Notes: generated from the letters alone by a model not told the origin. A stretch of DNA of 64,000 nucleotides from Kryptolebias marmoratus (GCF_001649575.2 NC_051431.1:23918094-23982093); one strand, 5' to 3'. Counted from the first letter of the stretch, positions 49,701 to 61,649 are shown. Made by a program: numbers and translations.

Positions 49701-51897
49701 GTTAGACTTTTTTTAGGAACAGATGAGCAACCTGTAGTCCACAAAGTTACACCCAATGAAACCTTTTTATATACAGGTGATTAACGTAAATTGTGTAACC
49801 ATCAAAGATTTATTTATTTATTACAAATTTCCAGTCTGTAATGATACAAAATAAAGATTAAAGGGACACGCGTGCACACTGAAGTTGCCGGAAACATGAC
49901 ACAAAGTGGCAAAAAATCTGTCAGATCCTCTTTTTATTAGCACTTAATCTGATGGAGATAGAAAAATAATTATGAGATGGTTAGAAGAATAACAAACCCT
50001 CTAACTCACATCTAAAGCCCTTTAGGTGTTAATTTATCCTGACTAATAAAAGATTTATTAGATCTGTCTGTGAAGGTGTGAATGTGCCTGTTGAGCCTCG
50101 TCTCATGTTACCTCATCACCTGCACATACGCACAGCAACATAAATTTAACGAGTAGCTGGTTTTTAACCTTGTATCAAGCTTTTAAGTCAATTTAACCCT
50201 TTCTTTTTGTGCAGCAAATTTTAATCTACAACAGTTTTACACACTGAATGAAGCAAAGTATTGTATAAAATTGCAAATAATAAAAAAACCTCTTAAGTTT
50301 AATTTTTTCTGAAAATGTGTTGAATTTGAATATGTTTACAGCTGTTTAATGAATTTGATTTATTAATATACAAACACTATGCAAAGGTTGGAAGCATTTT
50401 AGATGGTATTTTATCCCATTCCTCCTGCTAACACCTATTACAGTGAGCAATAATTTAAAGTTTAGACTTTCACATTCCCAAATTTTCCACATTTATAATG
50501 GGAAACAGGTCAGGACTGCAGGTCACTTCATTACAGACATCCTCTTCTTCATCATCAATCATGCCTTTGCATGGTACATGATGGTTCATGATGAAGAAGA
50601 GGATGTCTGTGCATTGCAGTAACATTAGGAAGTGTGCTCTTGAAGTTGCTCTATAATCTCTGCTGAAGTTTTCTGCTGTGATTGAAAAAATATTTTTGCC
50701 GAAAACATGGCAACAACATGACTTAAAAAAAAAATTAATGAAATTTAAACCAAAAACTGGGGTACTGCTTCAGATGACCATATTCTACATTTTTACCGGT
50801 GGTCAGTTCAGCGGTTTTGTAATCCTGAGGTTGCAGGTTCGAGCCTAGGTTGCAGCTGGAACCTGGGCTTGCTCGCTGTTTGCTCTCTGTGACAACGCCT
50901 GAAGAAGGGATCACCCAAAAGAACTTACTTGCTTTGCTCTATATCGACACCTCGAGTCCAGAGGGATCAACATTAATTCTAAAAAAAGTTAAAATACTTT
51001 TCTTTGTTTGTGCTTTTAGTCTGCACATTATAGTTTTAAGTGGCATTAGTCTTAACCTTGTCTTTGTGTTGTCTTAATGAGTGTAATAATTTATTCTATT
51101 TTGATCTGTATTTTACACTCTAAAGGCCAATCTGTGCACTGCGAATCAGCCTGGACTATAATTGTGTCAACATGTATGAGTGTGTGTCTGTCTTTGTTAA
51201 TGCCTGACACTTGCCCTTATACAACCCAACAATAAATAAAAAATTTAATGTTTTAGATTTTCTGCTGCAGTAAAAGAAATGTGGCAATCTTTTCAAATCC
51301 ACTTTGAGTAACCATTCAATCATTTTTCTCAGGGGTTTGTTGACAAACTGTTGATCATGTGAGACTAATCTTTAATGAATAGTGCCTTTGAGTGAAATTA
51401 TAATTACCTAATAATATCAGCTCTTTGAAATAACATCATACTAATTTCACCTTATAAGTAGTCATAAATTACCCCTGTCTCAACTGTTTTTAGAATATGC
51501 TGCAGCCCTAAAATACAGGATTCGACAAATAATAACCAAAGAATTAAAGTTGGTTATAAAAACAGGAACTATGTTGGGTTTTAACTATTTGCAATGAAAT
51601 AAAAGGCAAATAATTGAAGAAATCTCTGCTTTCCTCATTTTTACTCCCATACCGTTTTAACTTCAGCTGACTGAGGCTGTAAACTGCATTGTACAAACAG
51701 ATAAAATCCCCCAGTCAGCTGAAGTCAGGAATCAATCAAAGCATGTGATGATCAGCCCTGAAGTCTTGTGTCTCACCCTGGTGTCTGGAGCACTTCTTAT
51801 CTGTGACTCCTGTGTCCGGACCCCGGCCCAGAATCACAGCTCGTCCATCCTCCAGAGGAATCAGGGTCCCAGAAACGCCAACCAGCGAGCACGACAT
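40716..51897 (-). CDS. pnkp: Bifunctional polynucleotide phosphatase/kinase (DNA repair)
   Basis: Predicted 600-residue nuclear DNA end-repair enzyme (human 521); it removes 3'-phosphates and adds 5'-phosphates. Seventeen exons: 51777-51897, 49552-49598, 49038-49316, 48630-48908, 47096-47175, 46598-46655, 46350-46457, 46187-46258, 45954-46002, 44959-45029, 44746-44838, 43261-43357, 43112-43173, 42897-43006, 41188-41275, 41032-41099 and 40716-40836. FHA domain 1-97 ([18 protein letters not shown]) for XRCC1/XRCC4 binding; lysine/serine- and acid-rich linker to about 225, longer than human; HAD phosphatase from 243 with D247-x-D249; kinase Walker A GYPAAGKST (448-456); C-terminus FRQFSEG as in human. 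Oddity: motif I reads DIDGC, where DxDGT is usual. Intron 9 carries a solo LTR next to its donor. Coding exon 1 is duplicated at 61897-62012. Confidence 0.94.
43730..43990 (-). mobile_element. Non-LTR retrotransposon 3' fragment, inverted relative to 17780-18125
   Basis: The minus-strand frame gives [19 protein letters not shown], nearly the same as the plus-strand fragment in nudt8. 5'-truncated and inactive, in pnkp intron 11. Its coding sense matches pnkp transcription. Confidence 0.75.
44170..44243. repeat. Half foldback MITE
   Basis: Only the right half of the 1607-1810 family (TTGGAGCAGAGAAACACC to GAGGACCAAGGTTGG). A similar half-element is at 9000-9066. Both start at TTGGAGCAGAGAAAC, suggesting a shared deleted form. 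Confidence 0.6.
45536..45931 (+). mobile_element. Solo LTR, 396 bp, in pnkp intron 9
   Basis: Starts TGTAATGGG and ends CCACAACA, the TG...CA ends of an LTR, flanked by a 4-bp duplication CCAC (45532-45535 and 45932-45935). Inside, in plus orientation, are a TATA-like GGTATAAGAAGG near 45784-45795 and an AATAAA near 45872, in the correct order for U3-R-U5. A CTGACCCCTCCT block is repeated twice. No internal retroviral or Gypsy genes are present, so it is the product of LTR-LTR recombination. Class is not assigned. Confidence 0.8.
47560..48115 (+). mobile_element. LINE reverse-transcriptase fragment (FADD region)
   Basis: With frameshifts the plus strand reads [47 protein letters not shown] and [22 protein letters not shown], the RT palm and thumb of a common fish LINE. 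Truncated at both ends and inactive, in pnkp intron 4. Confidence 0.75.
48120..48370. repeat. Dispersed repeat in pnkp intron 4
   Basis: Contains CTATGACCTTGAACTTTGACCTTGA and GACGGGACAGACGGACAAACAG, the wording of a high-copy fish repeat. It directly follows the LINE fragment and may be its 3' region. Confidence 0.45.
48419..48611. mobile_element. Foldback MITE, same family as 1607-1810
   Basis: Starts CAGCGGTGTCCAACCCTGG and ends with its diverged inverse (...GGGGCACCACTG). Flanks ATTTAATG and ATTTACAG match at 6 of 8 positions, a decayed 8-bp target duplication. It ends 19 bp from the pnkp exon 4 donor (48629). Confidence 0.75.
50533..50610. repeat. 78-nt hairpin in pnkp intron 1
   Basis: ACAGACATCCTCTTCTTCATCA at the left is the exact reverse complement of the right end (TGATGAAGAAGAGGATGTCTGT). 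Pairing continues imperfectly towards a small loop near CCTTTGCATGG. It has the size of a microRNA precursor but lies within a dispersed repeat, so a transposon origin is likelier. Confidence 0.6.
50797..51240 (+). mobile_element. Possible tRNA-derived SINE
   Basis: GTGGTCAGTTCAGCGG resembles a pol III A box and GGTTCGAGCC at 50836-50845 is a good B box at the right spacing. The body is unrecognised and an AATAAATAAA tract lies near 51231. No target duplication was identified. Confidence 0.35.
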
Positions 51898-52090
51898 TTA
51901 AACAACTCCTTCAGCGCCTTTGAACAACTATTTTAGAAGGTAAACATGGGAGTTTTTTTCACTCAGTTGTGGTCTGGCTGCGTCTGTTTTAAAGACGTAA
52001 TGACAACAATGCTGAATTCGTGTTAAATAGTTTTTGTTTTTAGTCCGTTCACAAACTGTGAATAAATTGTTTGGTCTAAAATCAATTAAA
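51898..52090. promoter_or_regulatory. Bidirectional promoter of pnkp and tcaf
   Basis: The pnkp ATG (51897, minus) and the probable tcaf 5' exon (plus, donor at 52205/52206) are only about 200-300 bp apart and divergent. The same block, including both gene edges, is repeated at 62015-62230. No TATA box seen. Transcription starts are inferred, not shown. Confidence 0.5.
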
Positions 52091-52977
52091 GGGAGTTTCT
52101 TCTGCAGTGCACCCCCGGTCCGTCGACAAAATAGGTTCGTTCAGAAACTGTCTCTCCGTCAAAGTTCCGCACAAACTTGTACATAACCGGTTTGCTACAG
52201 AAAAGGTGAGTTAGAATCCATTGTAACACTTTTATCTCGTTGTTGACTCGTGTAAAAAACATATATTTCTCAGTTAAAACTACTGCAGATTGTAAAAATG
52301 TAATTTTGTGTTCGTTTACGTGTACAGGTGTCACAGTGAGTCATTATTTCGGTGCGTGACACCTTGTTGCACAAAATGGATGCTTTACGTTGTTTGTATC
52401 AAAGACGGGATTAATAGCTATGGTTTGTATGCTTTTCGGCACACGTATGTTATGTGTTCACGACGGAATAATCCTTAAATAGTTTCAGTTTGGTGAAACT
52501 GAAACTAACTGAAACTATTGTAGTTAATAGTACTTGTTAATTCAAAAGAGGCTGCTTCAGCCATATTTCATTATAAACTGCGAGTCTTATTAAAGTTTTT
52601 GTTCGCAGTGTGTGGAGGTTTGTTGCCCTGAGATCATTAGACAAAAGGAAGTTCACTTATACAAGGGATAGTCTTTGTGTTCATAAGTGTCATGCAGTTT
52701 AAAATAGCTATTTTTTGATTCATCCTATTTTTACTTCAATAAACTCAAATGAAAAGTAAAAGCAAACCCAGCTGCAAAATGTGCTTAGTGTGTAGATTTC
52801 TGTGATGAAACCAAATACAAGTTCAGAAATGCACAAATAATCCCACCTATGGAGGTAATAATGATGATACTGTAAGTTGTCTTTTTTTTCTTAAAACAAA
52901 ACACTTTTTAGTTCATGTGGGCATTTGATCGTTCACCAAGTCGTTGCTACAAACTGTGACTACACAAACAAACAAGT

Positions 52978-53400
52978 TCAAGTTTTCAAGCCAGAGTACA
53001 ACTTAATAAATTCAGCAATTTTCCAAGACACCATAAAATAGAACAGAGCGGTGTAGAATAGATCAAACGTGTGATGACTGTGTACAATAACAGCAAGGCA
53101 ATATGTGCAATAACCAGGCTTTTTGAAACTGGTCAGCAGGTGATGAGGAAGGTGAGCAAGCTTTAGTTTTCTGAGAAAATGAGGTTTTCGTTGTGCCTTC
53201 CTCACCTGATGGGAGAAATGTGTGGACCAGGTGAGGTAAGCTGAGATGTGATCACGTAGAAACTGAAAGCTCTCTACCGTCTCCTCTTCCTGTATGTAGA
53301 GGGCGGAGAGTTTGGTGTGCTGTGATTTCCTTAACATGGTAGCTCACTGGGCTGCGAATAGCTGGTGAATGGCATTCATGATGGAGTCTCCAGAATGTCT
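52978..53400 (-). mobile_element. LINE C-terminal fragment inside the duplication
   Basis: The minus frame gives VESFQFLRDHISAYLTWSTH, HQVRKAQRKPHFLRKLK and AHLPHHLLTSF, a fish LINE RT tail. A longer version of the same insertion stands at the equivalent place in copy 2 (about 63400-64000), so the insertion predates the duplication and copy 1 later lost part of it. Confidence 0.75.
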
Positions 53401-54055
53401 TGTGACTTTCACAGGGTGCTCTACTTCCTGTTGTGAATCACAAAGGCGCGCAGCCTCGTTGCTTGAGTTTTGAACTTGTTCAAACAAACTTGTGTGGCAA
53501 CTTTTCTCTCAAAATAGTCACAAGTCGTCATGGGCATCTGCAACTCATCTCAAACGCATTTGCCTGAAGAGCATTAGATCTGGTCCAAATCTGCTTATCT
53601 TCATTTCAAAAGCAGATTAAATCATAAATGTGCGAGCAGCTGCCAAGATGTGTACAAAAAGACCCAAAATAAATTGCATGGCCAAGAATACAGGCTTACA
53701 ATCAGTACACATGAATGATTTTCAAAACCTGGCCGTATGGCTTGTTCCAAACATTTCTTCAAAACATTGTAACCATTAGGGTTTTTTTTAAGAAACAAAG
53801 AAAGAAGTGCACATATATATTTCTCTATTTTGTTGCCTGAATGTTGTCATATTGTTACCATCCACAAATATTAGCTGAAGTCCACATTATAAGCAGGTTT
53901 TTCATGTAGCCTGGCTCAGGGTGTGTTGCACACTTAGAATGTTGAAATACTAGTGTTTTTTTTTTTTCAGTATTGCCTTTCACCGGGTTGTCTTCTCTGA
54001 AATCCTCTTCTTATTGTAATTTTCCTCAGACAGATTTACAGATCTTCTCTGCCCA

Positions 54056-54148
54056 CAGGAAGAGGAAAGGATCGAGCTTTAAGCTCCTCGGTGTAGTTTG
54101 TATTGCTGAACATCTAGGAGCTTAAAGCTCGACCCTTTACTCTTCCTG
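54056..54148. repeat. Hairpin upstream of tcaf exon 2
   Basis: The arms 54056-54088 and 54115-54148 are inverse complements over about 33 bp with about three mismatches, centred on TCGAGCTTTAAGCTCCT. The loop is about 26 bp. It lies about 95 bp before the tcaf coding-exon acceptor at 54242. No target duplication recognised. Confidence 0.75.
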
Positions 54149-54285
54149 TTGATTTGATTCACTGATTTGGTTCACTGACATGGTTTTGTTTTTACTTGGT
54201 TGTCACAAGTGCCATCAATATTATTTTTCTTTTTTCCTACAGAACTAACAGCCTGACACAAAAGGCATCCATCACCAGTCACACC

Positions 54286-57200
54286 ATGTCCAACCAGTCC
54301 GTCCTAAACCAGTCTGAAAGCGCCTACATGTTTTTAATGCGAGGTCTGAGACAACTGGATTTCCGTGGCCAATGTGTTCCCAGCGACCTGCTTCTGATCG
54401 GGGACCATTCCTTTCCTTTAGCCATGAACAGCCAAGGCCAGGTTCTGATGGCTGCCTCTCTGTATGGCTGTGGGAGGATTGTCGTCCTGGGTCACGAGAG
54501 CTACCTGACTTCTTTTCCTGCGCTGGTGGAGAACGCCCTGATGTGGCTGAGAGGTGATGGATCAGACAATCCTTCTGTAGCCGTGCACAGAAACGTCCAG
54601 GCAGTCGCCGACAACCTCAGCAGGTCCAGCTTCCAAACAGAAGTGGTTGGATCTTTTAGTAACAGTCTTAAAGCTGGTGTGTACGTGACAGATGCATACA
54701 GTGTGGGGGCTGACCCAACAGATCTGGTGGCATTTCTGAAAGCAGGAGGGGGGGTGCTGATTGCGGGTCAGGCGTGGAGCTGGGCTGCAGATCACCCAAA
54801 GGAGAACACGTTGCATAATTTTGATGGAAACAAGGTGTCTGGTGTTGCTGGGGTCTACTTCTCTGATCATCCGGGTGAGGTGGAAAACCTTCCTGTCTAC
54901 CCACAGATCCCATCCTCCTATATGGCTTTAGTGTAAGTGTACACTTTATTTCTCTTGTGTTACACACTTAGAAATTTTCTTCTTTTAATCCTAAAGAAAA
55001 AACCCACCAGACAATCAAGATGGCGTACCTAAAACTGAAACCTTCACTAACACTTAAGTCATGATCCTCAATTTGTAATTTGAGTTCAATTTGAGGCAGC
55101 ACAGCATATTCATACTTTGCAATGAGTACCTTTTTAATAATTGTTAAAATAAGAGCAAACTTACAAGCCTTAAGTTTTAAATCCTTCATGGATTTTAGAT
55201 ATCCAAAAATATTAATTGTCATTAAATATCATTAAACCTTAGTTTTGTTCTCATCTTTAAGAATCAGAAAAAGCATGTGCTGCATTCCATTACATACACA
55301 ATAATAAATATGTATTATTAGTTAAAGCATTAAGCAATAAATAGTTTCTGCTGGTGAAGACAAATACTTGACTAAATGCACAGCTTCACAAGCAACTTCT
55401 TTCCTAACTTTTAAGCATGACCAACAATTAAAATGTAAAGTGATGCATTAATCCACCCTGTCTTTGTCTGTCACTGCTTGTATCATTCTTCTCGTTCCCC
55501 TCCACCTTTCTTAAACACAGAACTGGTAAGGATTTCGAGGATGACTTGCTGTTCTTACTCCAGGGGGTGTCAGAGTTTAACGTCCCAAATGGATCAACTG
55601 CTTCCGAGGTTTTGGTCCATGGCCCGCTTGCCTTCCCAATCGGTACAACAGACAAAGGACAGGCATTCCTGGCAGGAGCCTATTATGGCCAGGGCCGGGT
55701 CATCGTGATCACACATGAAGGACTTCTGTGGAATGAGGTGAAGTCTATGTAACTACTGGGGCGTTAACCTTAGAGAAGTTGTTATTATTGGAGAGATTAA
55801 GGCAATAAATATGAGAAGTCTTACATTTTTATTGAACAAAAGCATGTTTTTTTGTCTCTCTCTTGCAATTTGCTGTTTTTAACCCAGGGATTTGCTCCAT
55901 TTTGGTCCAATGCCCTTCACTGGCTGGATGAGGGCCGCAGGGGCGTCGTTGGTGTGGCGCCGAACAATGCCCTCAACATGCTTTCCAGGTCGGGTCTGAA
56001 GTGTGATAAAACGGGCTTCAAAAAGGACCTGAGTGTGTTTGTGTGCACAGCATACACCAATGACCATCTGGAAGAAATCCAAAACTTCGTAGCGGAGGGA
56101 GGAGGTCTTCTGATTGGTGGACATGCCTGGTACTGGGCACAGACGCATCATGGGCAAAACCCATTAACCGACTTCTCAGGTATGATAACAAGAATAAATG
56201 ATTACATCACGCCAGCCAGGTATATTCCTGGTGGTTCCGTCTAAATGAATATATGCTTGTGTGAAACTTTACTGCCAATATAACAGCATACAGCTGTCTG
56301 GAATCCTTTTGGGATGACCAACGAGATGATTTTAAGCCACCAAGGAAGCCATTAGTTTGATAAAAGTAGAATAAGTTGCCAAATGCAGGACAGTAGACTC
56401 CCATGCAGGATCCAAAACTAACATCTGACAATTCTAGGTTTCGAACTTTATCATCTGCAAACTGTTCTGGTTTTGAACAAAATTAGCTTTGCATCAACAT
56501 GAAATTTAATTCAAATCTGTTGTAGATGTGCATCTAATGATTACTTTAGAGTTTATTCAGATTTGTGCAGTGGTTTAACATTTTGCACACTGATTGGATC
56601 TCTTTGTTGAAAATGAGTATTTGATGGACCATTCTATAAAAACCCTCACAACAATTCATGCAGATCACTTTAAAGAAGAGTGAGAAAACTTTTGTATTTA
56701 TTAAACTTAATTAACAAAATTAGACAAGATCCTTTTAACTTTACAAACAGGATGTGTTCATTATTGTGAAATATGCAGCTTATGCTAGGTGGAATCAGTC
56801 TGTGTGGGTAGCTGGAGGTACAAGACCAAAACACTGGAATCTCTTACCTAGACAGAACACAGGATGTTCTAGAAGAGGAACTAAATTGTTCCTGTATCCC
56901 ATAGAAATGGACAGATATGGTACAGTGTCTAGAAACGGTGTTAACACGTTTTACCTGTTATTCTACCTATAATAACTTGAAATTTATCATTTTCGGGATG
57001 ACGTAATCAGTTTCACACATTGTGAAAGAATTTCGACCCACTGCTTTTTTTTTTAGGTTTCCTTTTTTCATTGAAGTTCGCAGATGTGTTTACACACAGC
57101 TCTCCCAGGAATCCCACCAAATTGTTAATGTTTTTCAGGGAACAGAATCCTGAACAAAATGGGTTTGAGCTTGTTGGGGGCGACTCTTCCCTCGGGTGTA

Positions 57201-60200
57201 TACAAGGCTCCTGTTCCGAGCAAGGCAGTCAAAGACACCTACCACTTCCGTCACCTTCTGCACCGCTTTGCCAGACATGTAACCTTGGGTGAAGAACTCA
57301 GCAAACATGAGGAGGAGCATCTCAAGAAGCTGGGCACCGACTGCTCCACCTACTTGAACATGAAAGCTCATGACTGCTGCTCCTACAAACAGGTGGTGGC
57401 CACGCTCACAGATGTCTTAAAGAAATCAGGCCTGCCGCAGGTGAGCACACAATATGAAATTTAAATCTTTTAAAACACGACTCTGGAACAGCTCAAAACT
57501 ACGGTGGTTGATGCTTTTTGAACGTGTGAACCGTAACCCTTCATTCCCTCACTTTCATTGCCAAGGTGAGTGCGTCCTGCCCCATCAAAAGTCCCAAAGA
57601 CCACCTACTTCTCAGTGTGGGAGCAGATGTGTATAAGGTTTGCCCAAATCCAGACGCCCTTCTGCCCCACCTCATCAAGGATAACCCACTGCTGCCGGTT
57701 GTCTACAACCACAAAGTCAAGATTGATGTGAACACAAAAGGTTTTAACTTTTAAATATAAATAAATACAGTATGTGATTCATTGAGTCAAAACTCTGTTT
57801 TAGGTTATATTGATTAATCAGCACACCGATGGATATTGCCTACCCTTGTGTGTGTTTAACAGGTGGGGAGGAGTGGGTCAGTACAGGCCTCTATCTCTCT
57901 CCTGGTATGAAGACCTACATCGCCATACCTGCAGAGATTGTCAATAAAGGATGGCAGGTACTTTACACAAAGTTAGGTTATTATTGTTGCTGTTGATTTT
58001 GATGATTTTGTACTCCTGTGTAAAACCCTTTAACCCACCCCCAATTCAACTCACACCACAGTGCAGCTAACATCAGGCACATTTGATTGCAACTTTTATT
58101 TTTTGCAGATGACTGGTTGGTAGGTCAGTGATTGCAGGAATGCAGCTTTACACTTTTTGTTTGTTTGTTTAGTTACTTATTAACCTAATAATCTTACAAC
58201 CTTAGCTAATATCTCTAAGTCAAAGTTTTTATTGCTGTTTTGCTTGGTAGCCTAAATTGAAGGATACTAGTAAATCCTATTGACAACAAGAAAAAAAACT
58301 TAATACCACTGTCTCAATTTTGTATATTTGCCTTGCATTTCTGTGGAATATGAAGAAATAAGAAAATAACATTAAAACATCGCCTCTCTACACATCTGAT
58401 ACTCAAGCATACAGACTGTGATTTCCAGGAACTCTTGGTTGCCACAGATATTTTGGTCATATCGAAAAATTCAGTAGCATGAATGTAGCAGTTTTGAAAT
58501 GTATACAAGACGTTTAGACCCTAAAAACAATTATGTGTCAGTGATCCAACACTAATATTACACAATCTAGTGTTACAGTATACAAATGCTCTGTCTGTAC
58601 AGCCATGATACTGCGATGTACTTCTGTGTAATAGGTGTTGCTGCTGCTTGTCTTTATTTGTCTCATTAGAGCTGTGTATCAGTGGTGTACTTCTTTGTGT
58701 TTTGGGGACATGTACCATGTAAACATGACATAATTCATGATGTTTGTAGTTGCTGCCTCGTACGTATTGCATTGTTGGAGTAAATGCAGACTTGTAAGAG
58801 TACCAACAATATCTTTGCCACATTTTTTTTGGAACTGGTTGCACACTGTTTCCAGTGACATGACGTATACCCACATGAGACCATCGTTTTCTACTTATCC
58901 TTCATTCCACCTGGAAGAAATTGATGTGCAAGTTGCTCCTGTCAATTTGGTTTGGACTTTCCTTGAAGACAAATTGCCAGACTGAGGTCTGCCGGAGTAG
59001 AGCAACAAAGAAGAAGTCCCAGAAGGTGGTGGGTGAGACCATGGCTAGATGCTTACAGAAGACTGACATTCAGGATCTTACCTGTTTTACAGTAACTGTA
59101 TAGATGGAAAATACAGTTATACTGCAATGTGCCCATGTGTGTCAAGAATAAGCTGGCAGAGGAAAATAAAACAAAGTTTCTCCTTTAGAGCCAGTTACCA
59201 TTTAAAAGTTTAGGGATGCTCTGAACCTCATTTCCAAACCTATGCTTTAATTTGTTTGCAGATCCAAATCGGCTGTCAAACAGATCGACTGAACGCTGCA
59301 GAGCTGAAGAGACCTCCACGAGTTCATGAGCGATTTCCTGTTACCTCAGAGATGATGCAGGTGTGGAACTTGTGGGGAGGACTCATCTACCTGGTGGCTC
59401 CACCCAAAACACAGGCGCAAGGGGTGGAGGCCACAGTGCAAATGGCTGTTCCTGCACCCTATTATAAATCAGGTGTGTTTACAGGGTTCATTTTTATTCT
59501 GGGGTATAGGGAGATAATCTTATCTCTTTATTTAGGGCAAGCTTTTTGTTTTCCCTTCATAAATGCTAGAAGACATGCATGTCCAAATACAAAAAAAGAT
59601 TGAAAACAGATTTTATTTGTGCTGCATATGTTTATATTCCAGTGTTGTGATATCATTGGTGTTTGCAATTCTGATATATAAACCAGCACTGTAAATGTAT
59701 CGTATGTGTAACCCACAAACAAGTGGGCAGGTTAGCATTAAGACATTTTTTGGACTTCTAAATTATCCAAAATTTTCAGATCAATACAACAGACTAGATG
59801 ATAACATCTTTTTTTGTTGATGTTGTTGAACATTTACCTAAACATGTGTGTGATAATTATTTGCTCCATTATGAATTCATTTGTTTGTTTGTTTCCAGGT
59901 GTGACAACTGCAGCGGATTGGTCGCTGCTGCGCACAGCTCCGTCCCCCTGGGCAGAGTTGGAGTTTGACAACATCATCCTCACTGTACCGTCCAAAGCTG
60001 TCCGAAACCTGGAGCGTCCTGATCAGGTGGCGGCCCTGTGGAATGACATCATGAGGGCCATTGCTGACCTGGCTTCCATACCGCACAAATTTCCTCGCAA
60101 GGAGCGCTTTGTATCAGAAGTGCAGATTTCTCATGGTAGGTTTTTTGGCTTTCAGAAGAAAGTACATATGCTGCTCCTAATTCCCATATCCTGATGAGTC

Positions 60201-61166
60201 CCCACTAAAAATCTGTTTTTATTGATTTTTTTTTTTTGTTGTTGTTGTTGTTCAGGTTGGATGCATGCAGGTTATCCCATCATGGCACATGAGTCCTCTG
60301 CAGATGAGGTGCTCAATGTTGAAAATGCAAGAACTAAGGCAATTTGGGGTCCCATCCATGAGCTCGGACATAACCAGCAGAGGGGCTGCTGGGAGTTCCC
60401 GTCACACACTACAGAGTGTACCTGCAACCTGTGGTCAGTGTACGTGCATGAGGAGGTGCTGGGCATCCACAGGGCAAAGGTAAAGTAACCAGAAGTTGGA
60501 CTGAAGTGTATTTTTATACATGAAATTCAAAACATCTCATCTTGTTTGAATCCTGTTATGTGATAACGTTTAGCTTTTTGGTGGAATTACAATGTGTCAC
60601 AATTACTGTTTCACTGCGGTTGATTCAGGCTCATCCAGCTATGAGTGTGGAAAACAGAAACACTCGAGCAAAGGACTATGTGAAAGGGGGCAGGCAACTC
60701 AGCAGCTGGAGCATGTGGGTGGCCCTGGAGACTTATATGCAGGTAAGAGATTCATGCTATGTAGAGAAACCAAAAATCCCTGTTCACATTCATACATAAT
60801 GTTTTAAAAAAGTTGGTTTGAAAAGGAGTTGAGTTCAGTTCTAATTGATCAGACAGCTGCTGTGCTGAGAAATAATAAATGTATTTATACTTTTTGTTCA
60901 TTTCTTTCACTCTGTCCATGCAGCTCCAAGAAAAGTTTGGCTGGGATGCCTTTAAGAAGGTGTTTGCTGCCTACCACAAAATGAGCAACTTCCCCAAGGA
61001 CAACAAAGGGAAGATGAACCTGTACGCTGAGACCTTCTCTCAGACTGTCAACATGAATCTGACTGGCTTCCTTAAAGCCTGGGGATGGCCCATCGAAACA
61101 GCCACTGAGGAGAAGCTGTCCAGCCTGCCTCCCTGGTCTGATCACCCCATGGTCCAGTATGACTGA
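54286..61166 (+). CDS. tcaf: TRPM8 channel-associated factor (M60-like peptidase domain)
   Basis: Predicted 918-residue protein, full length for TCAF1/2 (FAM115). Eleven coding exons: 54286-54932, 55521-55737, 55888-56179, 57139-57440, 57566-57740, 57863-57957, 59262-59472, 59899-60135, 60256-60479, 60629-60742 and 60924-61166. A 5' non-coding exon probably ends at 52205 (GAAAAG/GTGAGT) and joins the acceptor at 54242; ATG context CACCATGT. The N-terminal half has two similar segments ([28 protein letters not shown] and [28 protein letters not shown]). The C-terminal half is the M60-like domain with an intact zinc motif HELGH (760-764) and a glutamate eight residues after H764. Mammalian TCAFs bind TRPM8 and control its trafficking and gating; proteolysis is unproven. 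The gene appears to belong to a tandem array. Confidence 0.92.
56180..57138. other. tcaf intron 4
   Basis: About 1 kb. Part of a family A repeat at about 56470-56600; otherwise nothing recognised. Confidence 0.5.
57958..59261. other. tcaf intron 7
   Basis: 1.3 kb between exons. Several short open frames on both strands have no domain or splice support. No repeat family identified. Confidence 0.5.
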
Positions 61167-61649
61167 TCGTCACACAGCTGCAGATTAGGGAGGCCCGGCG
61201 TGCAGGAGTTAAAGGGACCAGTTTCATTAGATCAGCTACGTGTAGTTTGGGAAATTCAATGAAGCACTTTAGTTCTTTTGTTTGTTGTTTCTGCATTTGG
61301 CTTTATGCATTTTCAGGAATATATGAAATATTGAATGCACTATATAAAAGGAATTTAAAGTGAGATTGTTTTTCTAGTTTAAGATTATTGATTATTTTTA
61401 AGATTATTATCTCAGTAAACAGGGATAAAGTAGACAGACTTTATTGCGTAAAGTACATTTTTCTGGTTTCTCTCTTACACAAGTTTACAATCAAAAAACA
61501 ACCTATGACTTATGTTTTGGGTTTTTTTTTTTCTTGTTTGTTTGTTTCTAAGATGAACTGAAAAAGGTCAATTATATATATATTTAAAAAGGTCATAATA
61601 ATCTGGGATTGTATTTTGTACTACTGTTTGTTCTAATAACCTAATAATC
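61167..61649. other. tcaf 3' flank up to the duplication boundary
   Basis: AT-rich sequence holding the tcaf 3' untranslated region. No clear AATAAA before 61650. The second copy of the segmental duplication begins at about 61650. Confidence 0.5.

Larger units (their letters stand above)
49599..51776. other. pnkp intron 1
   Basis: 2.2 kb. Contains a dispersed repeat around 50340-50720 (wording TTTATAATGGGAAACAGGTCAGGAC) with a strong hairpin, and a possible tRNA-derived SINE at about 50797-51240. From about 51527 the sequence is shared with the second copy at 61650. Confidence 0.55.
51527..53400. repeat. Segmental duplication, copy 1
   Basis: Near-identical in long stretches to 61650-64000. 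It includes pnkp coding exon 1, the pnkp/tcaf promoter, the tcaf 5' exon and the LINE fragment near 52978-53340. The left breakpoint is close to CCAAAGAATTAAAGTTGG in both copies. Confidence 0.85.

Noticed and set aside
51745..51936. Plus-strand frame with a signal-peptide-like start ([18 protein letters not shown]), repeated at 61865, at first suggesting a new duplicated secreted peptide
   Set aside because: It is the antisense of pnkp coding exon 1, whose minus-strand reading ([18 protein letters not shown]) fits the FHA domain and splices in phase to exon 2. The second copy is the antisense of the dead duplicate.
52086..52334. Minus-strand frame with conserved copy at 62235
   Set aside because: Conservation is explained by the segmental duplication. 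The plus-strand donor GAAAAG/GTGAGT fits a tcaf 5' exon better, and copy 2 has no intact start context.
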